A stretch of DNA of 14,170 nucleotides from Phoronis ovalis (lineage: Eukaryota; Phoronida; Phoronidae): NCBI GenBank assembly GCA_028565635.1, contig JAOXYB010033863.1, forward strand, positions 1 through 14,170, read 5' to 3'. Both the position numbers and the translations under genes were made by a program. Below are positions 9,201 to 14,170 of the stretch, one piece after another (positions within the stretch are counted from its first letter, which is position 1; each line of letters starts with the position of its first letter). The notes under the pieces are model-generated. The model was not told the DNA's origin and searched no databases. It was given only the letters and a program-made list of their open reading frames with translations.

Positions 9201-12200
9201 AAGTAATATCCTTCTTATAGTATGGGCTGCAGAATTGAATACAAGATTCTAAGTGAGGTTTCGCTAAACTTTTAAATAATCTTACAATCATATCTTTACT
9301 CCTGAGCATTATATTTCTCTTTATCATTCTTAGGATCTTCCTCTTACACATCTATTTCCTCTTACATAGTAAACCACTTTCCTGCTACTTAAAGTCTCAT
9401 TTCTGGAACATGAGAGCAGATTTCCAGATTCAACAGTCTACCCATTTGTTGCGCTGTAAAAAATTGTCCCAGTGTCATGAAAACCTGTTCTTGTTTCCCG
9501 AATAAGGATTGACGGCAGGCGTGGGGAAACCACAGAAAATACCTCTGATTGAAAAATGGGTTGCCAGATGTCAATATCCGGCAGTTTACACTATCTTTCT
9601 CGAGGTCACCAAAAAACGGATATTGAAGTTCCAATACTAAAATAATCCTAAGAAGAGGGTTGTAATGCTGGTGCAATTATAACTCAGTATTCGATAAAGG
9701 TTATAAAATCATGGCTTTAATTCCTAATTATCATAGTTAAGTTTAAAGATACTGTATGATTTACAAACAAGTGTTCAAGAACATACCAGATACTCATACA
9801 TGGAAAAGTCCAAATATATTTGAAACTATATGAAAATGTAGTGTATTCCATCAAATATCTCGTTTTAAGTACAAGCTTAGTCTTGCCCATTTCTAAACCA
9901 AGCTTCAGTATTGCTTGCCCACCAGGTAGCACTTTGCTACAATATGAAGAAGTGTCACCTGGTAGAAGACAATAGTATTTCTAGTTCTAGAGCAAAAAAA
10001 TGTCCGGTAAATGTTGGATCACCTCTAATTGAGGCCAAAAATATCTGAACGTTTTTTGTAGTGCCAGACATTTTTCTGTAAAATATTTGATAAAATGAAA
10101 AACGTTTCCCCAAGCTAGATTGACAGTTTGAACCCAAGCTGGTTTGGCAGGGTTGAGTATGTGATGTTTATATTAGCTCGACCAATTTGATCATGTGATC
10201 AAGTTATTATTTTTAGCTAAACCTCTTTTATTATGTCTTCTCACTGACCACCAAATTTGTAAAAAAGCTTGAACTTTTACATTGCAGTGATCTACTAGAA
10301 ATCAGCCACATACAGACAATATACCATATATTTGTGGCCATCCTCATCATATTCACTCTAAACACTGCTGTTTCTGACATAGCTGAACATGGAAAGTAAG
10401 TAATTTTAAAAAGTTGTCTGTGTATGCATACATCTCCACTGAAGGTTGAAACAGCTGGAGGCTCATTGTGGTTCTCAAATAAAAAAATTAAAAAATCAAT
10501 ATGTTCTCACAAAATATATGTTGTCTTAAATGTTAACCTAATACAAATTAACTACAGTTACACTGTACGTAGTGTTCTCCCATTGTGGGCAATTTGGATA
10601 ACCACTACTTGGAAAAGCTGGGCATCTGAATTAAGTGTTAATCTCATTTTTAGCTAGTAAAGGAATTTTTTTTGTTATTGTATTTTTTGATCTCACCACC
10701 TATTGTGATTATGTTTACCACCAGTTGTAAACTGCTTTGAAAATTAATCAAAATTAATCAAAAACTAATTAATATTTAATCGCAGTAGGTAGAGATATCA
10801 AGTATACTGTAAGCCATTGGATTACAAAGGAGGATATACATCAAAAGGATGTGCTACTATCAAATGATTGCTGTATCTTGATTACCTATTTATATAAATG
10901 CTTGTAGTTTCATCCAGTATCAATGACTGTATTAGATGTATTAGATATACCATAAGCTAAGATGTATAATATTCATGTGTTGATTGTGTATGTATGTGTA
11001 TAATACTTTGGTATCAAATTTTCAGGTTGAAACTAGATTTTGACTTGCTGTTTTGGTCATTTGGAAACTTCTCCCTAGTGATAACTATTTGGCTGACTAT
11101 GAATATGAGCTCAGTGTTAATATATCCAGTGTTTAGTTTCTGGGCAAACAACAGGCCACGTGGCATACACAAAGCTAGTAAGTAGACTGCAATGTAACAT
11201 ATATTAGAAAGGATTTTCTAATACCGATGTTACTTTACAATGTAAAAAAAATAAAAAATACGGACTAAGACAGGGATTATTTTATTGGTATGTGTAAATT
11301 TAATGGAGATGCAAAAAAGGTTTCTGGCTTAGTTATGTGTTTTTACACAGAGAATATGTAACATTTTTATTTCTTGGAAAAAACGTTTCATCTGTTGAAC
11401 TTTTCTCTACAGGTAATTTTGTTGGGTAAGTGCATGATGTAAAATTTCTTATCTCTATTGATTAACATATGGTGTAAATTTCATTTATGAAAAAAGAAAG
11501 TGAAAGAGGAAGTACTTGGGGGGAGGGGGGGGAATAAGGGGATGTTCAGAATTCTACTTTAACATGGTATTTGGGGAATGTGGGGGAACTAGAAAGCAAT
11601 TCATATTACTTGTATCATCTTACCATTTCTATATGTGAAGAATGTTGTTATTATAAATATATTGTTTCAATTTAATGTGGACCTATCAAAGTACTTTTTA
11701 CTTTCACAGCGTTATTTGACTATGTGTGGTTGTTGTTGTATTTGTTATACCAGACTATCTTTATGGTGATTCCACTGAAGTGCATTGGTGACTATAATCT
11801 TCCGGTAGTCTCATCAATTATCATTTTAGCAGAACAAACTCGATTTCTCATGAAATCACATGCTTTTGTGAGAGAAAATATATCACGGGCAATGTCATAC
11901 AAAGTAAAATCGGGTAAGTATTTTTTTCAATATTTTTTATGCTGTGTAATTAACTTCTTGTCACTTTCAATCATATGTCTTTTGCAATATACAGGTCAAG
12001 CTAGTGATTTGTGAAACTACCTACTAATATTATAAATTTACTGGCATGTGTAACTTGTGAAGCCTTGCCTTGTTTGTGAGGATATGGAATAAGCAATCTA
12101 GATAATGCACCAGGCAATATCATATATATACAATTCGGTAACATTTAAGGAAAGTTAAAACGTTTTCAGATGATGACTCGGATATTCTTGAACCCTGTCC

Positions 12201-13525
12201 AGATTTTTCCAAGTATCTTTACTTTTTATTCGTTCCAACATTAGTATACAGAGACAGTTATCCACGGTAAGGATTCTTTACGTTATACATTGATTCTAAT
12301 TATACTGTTAGTAATAGATTATAAAATATAAAGCAAGGATGATTAGAGTTTATGATTTGCAGATGTCATCAAAGTTGCTACTCATTAAAGCACTAAATTC
12401 CAGCATAACAAATATATCAGTGGTAGTAATCCTCTTGTGAGATGAAGTGTCCATTTAGATTGTCTACTAAGCATATTGTTACAAAAATGAATATTGCTTA
12501 AACATGCAATGATATATAATTATACTGAGGTTAATAGGTAGTTCCTCGTCCGTTATGGAGATGTAACGGGTCGCAACCGATTGAGGATTCTATAGTGGAA
12601 TCTTTGTTGAATCCATGCTCTTGTTTCTCAAGATTGTTTCTGGTGGGTGTCTCATCATCATCATGTCTTCACTACTACATGCCCATTTGCAATGTGGATA
12701 AAATAGAGAGCTTTCTTGTGCCAATAAACTAGAGCTTTTAGGATCTTGAAATTTGTAAATCAGTCGTAATACTGCCTTTACATGTACTGTCTAGGTATGA
12801 GATGTAAGATACAATGTAAACAACCAGAAGCAATATTTGTCCTTATAAAATCATGAGAAATTTTTCTGTTTTTTTCAGGACTCCAACAGTGAGTTGGAGC
12901 TATGTGGTAAAAAACTTCCTAAACGTGATTGGATGTGTGTTTTACATCTACTTCATTCTAGAGAGGTTCATCATACCTGTTTTTCATAATTTCAATGCAG
13001 AGCATGTAACCCCAAAAGCTTTTTTGAAGTCTGTCTTTGGATGCATGATGCCAGGAACACTTGTCTTACTAATTGGTAAGTTTTACTTGTCACTGACGTG
13101 ATCTAATAAGTTGTTGATTTTCTCCGTAAAGCAATTTTTTCACTCCTAAAATAAGATTATATTTTTCGCTAAAAATAGTAGTCAGCAGTATACATTAGTA
13201 TAAAAGTTAAAAGAAATGAATTCTTCAGCCATTGGCTACTATTTAATTGAGGGAATAAAAGGCAATTAGTATAATACCACTTTGATTGTAGTTTGCCTTT
13301 TGCAGGCTTCTTTGCCTATGAAAGACAAAAATAAGTGTAATACACCACGACTATGATTCTGATTTGGCTTTTGAAGGTTTCTGTGTCAGTCAAAGACAAA
13401 GCTATTAGTGTAATACCACACATAATGATTGTGTTTTGTCTTTTGTAGGTTTTTTTGCCATTTTACATTCTTGGATGAATGCCTTTGCTGAAATGCTAAG
13501 ATTTGGTGACAGAATGTTTTATAGA
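3139..13525 (+). CDS. SOAT1: Sterol O-acyltransferase (ACAT/SOAT), nine exons, 3' truncated by window
   Basis: SOAT is an endoplasmic-reticulum membrane enzyme of the MBOAT superfamily that esterifies cholesterol with long-chain acyl-CoA for storage. Exons are 3139-3205, 5111-5178, 7075-7268, 10288-10395, 11026-11177, 11710-11913, 12170-12266, 12879-13075 and 13449-13525 (388 codons, all phases compatible). Residues 1-109 form the soluble N-terminal part. From 110 come [19 protein letters not shown] and the first membrane segment. Later landmarks are [12 protein letters not shown] (242-253), [15 protein letters not shown] (283-297) and [13 protein letters not shown]-type sequence ([18 protein letters not shown], 370-387). 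YRDSYPR and HxFVREN separate SOAT from DGAT1. The last exon stops inside FYxDWWN, so the catalytic His region is missing only because the window ends. The SOAT1/SOAT2 split is vertebrate, so the symbol means SOAT family. Identity is very sure; minor exon borders are less so. Confidence 0.95.
3637..3714. repeat. Small self-complementary element in SOAT intron 1
   Basis: TTTACAGGAGCT (3641-3652) pairs with AGTTCCTGTAAA (3699-3710) with one mismatch. The intervening AT-rich arms (AATTTTAAAATAT / ATTTTTAAAATT) continue the complementarity. It forms a roughly 75-bp hairpin with no coding capacity, either a tiny MITE remnant or a chance AT-rich foldback. Confidence 0.45.
3814..4220. repeat. Foldback-type repeat, copy C, in SOAT intron 1
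   Basis: The left end AAGCCCAGTGTGTGACTTAT then TGGTCCTATTAAACACTT, with a TTTCGAAATTAACAAAAACT block, matches the left end of copy A. The right end CCAGATATTGGGCCTATTA matches copies A and B. The internal TAGTTTGTTATTATCAAG segment is the family's self-complementary core. A nearly perfect short palindrome sits inside at 4065-4103. The remainder of intron 1 (4221-5110) holds very AT-rich sequence around 4400-4520 and nothing I recognise. Confidence 0.6.
4065..4103. repeat. Near-perfect short palindrome within repeat C
   Basis: CTAGGATGTATAAAACTCT (4065-4083) pairs with the complement of 4085-4103 at 18 of 19 positions around a single-base centre. It is tighter than the surrounding decayed repeat, which suggests a younger inversion or a nested hairpin insertion. 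Confidence 0.7.
5111..5178 (+). CDS. SOAT1: SOAT exon 2 (residues 23-45)
   Basis: The acceptor TATTTTGTAG precedes GATTTAGTCC. With the G carried from exon 1 it reads [20 protein letters not shown] and ends KAG. The donor GGG|GTGCGT is an unusual but valid GT donor. It leaves phase 0, exactly what exon 3 needs; the alternative GTATAT donor four bases on would break the frame. The basic/helical character matches the region before the conserved FD..LI motif in animal SOATs. Confidence 0.7.
5838..6870. mobile_element. ~1.03-kb nested inverted-repeat (foldback) element in intron 2
   Basis: The outer ends are CAAACATGCCACTTGTGACA (from 5838) and its diverged complement ending at 6870 (TGTATCACAAGTGACATGTTTG). 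Inner arms at about 5976-6007 pair with 6680-6710 through the TTCCGCGAGAAA block. A perfect 24-bp pair, 6291-6314 with 6623-6646 (ACTCCATTCCAAACTTAATC and four more), lies further in. All three pairs nest in order, so they belong to one structure. No transposase frame is seen; the 90-aa minus-strand frame inside has no recognised domain. No clear target duplication was found. It is probably a non-autonomous DNA element. Positions 5179-5837 show nothing recognisable. Confidence 0.7.
5898..5951. repeat. Perfect 18-bp inverted repeat in the left arm of the intron 2 element
   Basis: TGATGTTTTTAACAACAT (5898-5915) is exactly complementary to 5934-5951 with an 18-nt AT-rich loop. It is a nested hairpin lying between the outer end and the second arm of the larger foldback. 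Confidence 0.8.
6909..7030 (+). pseudogene. Degenerate tandem duplicate of the exon 3 acceptor and exon head
   Basis: The block aligns to 7031-7165, which contains the real exon 3 start. AGCAG..GAGATAC (6913 on versus 7031 on) begins both units. Then CAACTGTGATT..TTTGATGCCCAACTA (6960-7001) aligns without gaps to CAACTACGATC..TTTGATGCTCAACTA (7075-7116) at about 32 of 42 positions, and GGTGAATTTGAAAA (7011-7024) matches GGTGAATTTGAGAA. The copy has lost the AG acceptor (CATTG instead of TGTAG), has an in-frame TGA three codons in, and lacks about 20 bases present in the real exon. It is a dead partial exon copy. Confidence 0.65.
7075..7268 (+). CDS. SOAT1: SOAT exon 3 (residues 46-109 plus 2 nt)
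   Basis: The acceptor AATTGTAG precedes CAACTACG, in phase 0. The exon encodes [18 protein letters not shown], a charged segment with an Asn/Gly-rich linker ([14 protein letters not shown]), and [14 protein letters not shown]. The FD..LI and (K/M)-F-x-x-R-x-SLL patterns are recognisable SOAT N-terminal features just before the first membrane span. The donor AC|GTAAGT is strong. A decayed tandem copy of this acceptor and exon head lies immediately upstream (6909-7030). Confidence 0.88.
7834..8634. mobile_element. ~0.8-kb foldback element with ~200-bp arms in intron 3
   Basis: The left arm (about 7834-8040) and right arm (about 8410-8634) are inverted copies. Shared blocks include CTCATAATGTATAAATAATC, ATTCCGCAATAAC, CCTTCAAGGCACCTG, AAAAGTGAAAATG, CATTTTTTTATGAAAA and AGATGTCG. 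The end sequence is approximately YTACTRTTGMTCTCATAATG. The central ~370 bp holds no recognisable coding sequence, so it looks like a non-autonomous element. Flanking target duplications were not clear. In the SOAT pre-mRNA it could fold into a long imperfect hairpin. Confidence 0.75.
8873..9351 (-). mobile_element. Decayed CR1-like LINE, 3' end of reverse transcriptase ORF
   Basis: Minus-strand translation from 9351 gives [29 protein letters not shown], matching the common LINE pattern L-G-M-I-K-R-N..L-Y-K-S-L-V-R-P-H-L-E-Y..P-x-x-K-K-D-I at the C-terminal side of the RT domain. A frame change and stops follow near 9166. Downstream pieces still read like the LINE C-terminus: a [13 protein letters not shown] segment, then [28 protein letters not shown], ending at TAA 8875-8873. 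The 5' part is missing, as in typical 5'-truncated insertions. It is inactive and lies opposite to the host gene. The clade (CR1 versus related jockey-group) is inferred. Confidence 0.75.
9352..10287. other. Remainder of SOAT intron 3, unassigned
   Basis: Three minus-strand open frames of 60-95 codons lie here, without recognisable domains or splice borders. An imperfect hairpin is visible at 9919-9934 / 9950-9965 (CCACCAGGTAGCACTT versus the complement of AAGTGTCACCTGGTAG). CAATATCCG near 9571 pairs with CGGATATTG near 9616. The segment is probably old repeat sequence; nothing is identified with confidence. Confidence 0.4.
10288..10395 (+). CDS. SOAT1: SOAT exon 4 (residues 110-145 plus 2 nt; first membrane segment)
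   Basis: The acceptor CATTGCAG leads into TGATCTACTA. The product [20 protein letters not shown] then continues [15 protein letters not shown]. This closely follows the animal SOAT motif at the start of transmembrane helix 1. The donor AA|GTAAGT is consensus, and the split Lys codon is completed by exon 5. Confidence 0.93.
10688..10800. repeat. ~113-bp inverted-repeat element in intron 4
   Basis: TGATCTCACCACCTATTGTGATTA at the left (10688-10711) is an inverted, roughly 80% copy of the right end (10777-10800, GGTAGAGATATCA). Between them lies an AATTAATCAA tandem pair (about 10742-10761). Size and structure suggest a small MITE remnant. Confidence 0.5.
11026..11177 (+). CDS. SOAT1: SOAT exon 5 (residues 146-196 plus 1 nt; membrane segment 2)
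   Basis: The acceptor ATTTTCAG precedes GTTGAAACTA. The exon encodes [20 protein letters not shown] followed by [20 protein letters not shown] and a polar basic loop [10 protein letters not shown]. The F-(G/x)-FG-x-F pattern and hydrophobicity match SOAT transmembrane region 2. The donor A|GTAAGT is consensus. Confidence 0.92.
11413..11425 (+). other. Possible 13-nt microexon in SOAT intron 5
   Basis: TTTTCTCTACAG immediately precedes GTAATTTTGTTGG, which is followed by a perfect GTAAGT. Both borders are strong. Inclusion would change the frame and give SNFVGVI then a stop early in exon 6, so it is not part of the main product. It may be chance or a regulatory (poison) exon. Confidence 0.25.
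11517..11541 (+). other. G-rich tract in intron 5, quadruplex-capable
   Basis: From about 11518 the sense strand has six G, one A, then eight or more G, AATAA and four G. These runs can supply four G-tracts with short loops. Further G-runs follow near 11574-11586. The rest of the intron shows nothing recognisable beyond the possible microexon. Confidence 0.5.
11710..11913 (+). CDS. SOAT1: SOAT exon 6 (residues 197-264 plus 1 nt; HAFVREN motif)
   Basis: The acceptor TTTCACAG precedes CGTTATTTGA. The exon encodes a membrane segment ([20 protein letters not shown], 198-217), then [20 protein letters not shown] and HAFVREN (247-253). The E-Q-x-R-F-x-M-K-x-H-x-F-V-R-E-N block is one of the strongest SOAT signatures. 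The donor G|GTAAGT leaves phase 1. Confidence 0.95.
12170..12266 (+). CDS. SOAT1: SOAT exon 7 (residues 265-296 plus 2 nt; YRDSYPR motif)
   Basis: The acceptor GTTTTCAG precedes ATGATGACTC. An acidic linker [13 protein letters not shown] is followed by [20 protein letters not shown], the hallmark of sterol acyltransferases in contrast to DGAT1. The donor CG|GTAAGG splits the Arg codon of YRDSYPR, which exon 8 completes. Confidence 0.95.
12267..12878 (+). other. SOAT intron 7, no internal feature recognised
   Basis: The intron runs from the GTAAGG donor to a pyrimidine-rich TTTTTTTCAG acceptor. It contains a short CATCATCATCATG run near 12655 but no exon, repeat arms or RNA gene that I can support. 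Confidence 0.6.
12879..13075 (+). CDS. SOAT1: SOAT exon 8 (residues 297-362 plus 1 nt; two membrane segments)
   Basis: The acceptor TTTTTCAG precedes GACTCCAACA. The exon encodes [20 protein letters not shown], then [15 protein letters not shown], a short loop with [13 protein letters not shown], and [14 protein letters not shown]. This follows the animal SOAT pattern R-x-P-T-V-x-W-x-Y-V through to the span before the conserved histidine. The donor G|GTAAGT is consensus. Confidence 0.95.
13265..13465 (+). repeat. Triplicated 3' splice-site / exon 9 head in intron 8
   Basis: Three head-to-tail units start at about 13265, 13331 and 13404, each opening ATTAGTGTAATAC-like. Each contains a CTTTTG-AG acceptor-like site (AG at 13304-13305, 13375-13376 and 13447-13448, spaced 71 and 72 bp). 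Each then has a GGTTTCTTTG-like exon head. Unit 3 is the real exon 9 start (GFFAILH). Unit 1 would read GFFAYERQK then TAA (13332-13334). Unit 2 would read [10 protein letters not shown] then stop. Units 1 and 2 share an AAAGACAAA tail. This is a tandem duplication across an intron-exon boundary. Confidence 0.75.
13449..13525 (+). CDS. SOAT1: SOAT exon 9 (residues 363-388), last exon visible
   Basis: The acceptor CTTTTGTAG precedes GTTTTTTTGCC. The exon encodes [20 protein letters not shown] then DRMFYR, and the donor AGA|GTGAGT leaves phase 0. It ends inside the FYxDWWN motif; the expected DWWN continuation was not found before the window end, so it should lie in a following exon to the right. 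Two decayed copies of its acceptor region precede it in intron 8. Confidence 0.95.
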
Positions 13526-14170
13526 GTGAGTACAAGTTATATCCAGGGAGGTGCTACGAGTATTTTACTTTTTGTTATACTTCATGATAATATATAGTAA
13601 ATTAATGCGAGACTTACTGTATATACAGAGTATCAAGGTGAATTACCTATTGTCTGGCTACTGAGCTTTTTCCACTCTCCCTGGTTTGCATAAATTACCT
13701 TGTTTGATTGTATTGGTGGTGGTTGCAGTATATATAATAGTATCTGATGTCTTCTATGTAGGTATCAGTGTGGGAATTACCAGTGGTAGACATGATTTTA
13801 GAGTGTATGAGGTTGCACAGTTAATTAATCTCCTGCTATAGATCCTACATCCTCATTATTAAGCACACCTAATTATATAAACCATGGATCAGTTACAAAC
13901 ATATTACACTTTTGGGGCTCACAGTCTCATTTCGAGATTTCATTGACTACAATAATAAATATAGAATAATATAACTGTGTATAATAATTTGTCTGGCTAA
14001 GTTATAATTATTATAATTAGCCTCACTGAAACCCCATTCATTTGAGTTTTGACCTTTGACCTTGTTTATTTTACCAATTTTACTTATTATGTATAAGGGA
14101 AGATCTCAAAAGTTCACAAACCGATTCTATATGAACATTGTTCATATAGATTTTACCACCCACCCACCCC
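13526..14170 (+). other. Start of SOAT intron 9, incomplete
   Basis: The sequence after the GTGAGT donor has no frame that continues FYR with the expected DWWN motif, so it is read as intron running off the window. It includes a TGACCTTTGACCTTG-type short repeat near 14050 and ends in a CCCA-rich simple run (14158-14170). Confidence 0.6.
14126..14150. repeat. Perfect 11-bp hairpin near right edge
   Basis: TCTATATGAAC (14126-14136) and GTTCATATAGA (14140-14150) are exact complements around a 3-nt ATT loop. They are followed by the CCCA simple run. It may be the tip of a further inverted-repeat element cut by the window. Confidence 0.7.

Noticed and set aside
9389-10137. Three minus-strand frames of 95, 71 and 60 codons as a gene
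   Set aside because: There is no domain, no coherent splice borders and no similarity to the LINE downstream. They are most likely chance frames in AT-rich intron sequence.
11914-12014. Read-through of exon 6 to an open frame ending at 12014
   Set aside because: The continuation after G|GTAAGT has no SOAT similarity, whereas splicing to exon 7 restores the conserved YLYFLF..YRDSYPR block.
12853-12878. ATG at 12853 as start of a separate gene
   Set aside because: It lies in the pyrimidine tract and branch region of intron 7. The frame is just exon 8 read upstream of its acceptor.
1-14170. CRISPR array, tRNA or rRNA genes, bacterial operons
   Set aside because: No regularly spaced identical repeats, no cloverleaf with A/B box sequences and no rRNA blocks were seen. 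The exon-intron structure shows eukaryotic DNA.

Overview
The window is AT-rich metazoan nuclear DNA. Short exons with GT..AG borders are separated by introns of about 0.25-3 kb packed with degenerate inverted-repeat elements. The general look (many foldback/MITE-like repeats, a CR1-like LINE remnant, an intron-rich ancestral-type gene) suggests a marine bilaterian invertebrate such as a mollusc, annelid or hemichordate. I cannot name the phylum.

The main gene is a plus-strand sterol O-acyltransferase (SOAT/ACAT, MBOAT superfamily). I reconstruct nine coding exons between 3139 and 13525. They total 1,164 nt (388 codons), reading phases agree at all eight junctions, and the start codon has an in-frame stop two codons upstream. 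The product runs from a charged N-terminal region through several membrane segments and the diagnostic YRDSYPR and HAFVREN motifs. It is cut in mid gene: exon 9 ends inside the family's FYxDWWN motif, and the C-terminal catalytic part lies beyond the right edge.

Layout: 1-792 has no recognised gene. Positions 793-2560 hold three adjoining foldback-type repeats (A, D, B), with a 249-bp MITE with 3-bp target duplications inside A. Positions 2675-2910 hold a probable first coding exon of a divergent minus-strand gene (signal-peptide-like start, cysteine-rich). A compact shared upstream region lies at 2911-3138. SOAT intron 1 carries another copy (C) of the A/B repeat. Intron 2 carries a ~1.03-kb nested inverted repeat and a degenerate duplicate of the exon 3 head. 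Intron 3 carries a ~0.8-kb foldback element and a broken LINE reverse-transcriptase remnant. Introns 4 and 5 hold a small inverted-repeat element, a G-rich tract and a possible 13-nt microexon. Intron 8 holds a striking triplication of the exon 9 acceptor region.

The least expected observation is that the 3' splice-site region plus the start of the exon has been tandemly duplicated twice in the same gene, before exon 3 and before exon 9. At exon 9, one decoy copy keeps a usable-looking acceptor and the first residues of the exon, then runs into a stop. I found no evidence of a wholly new biological system. The unusual features are splice-site duplication, dense foldback elements and a head-to-head gene arrangement.
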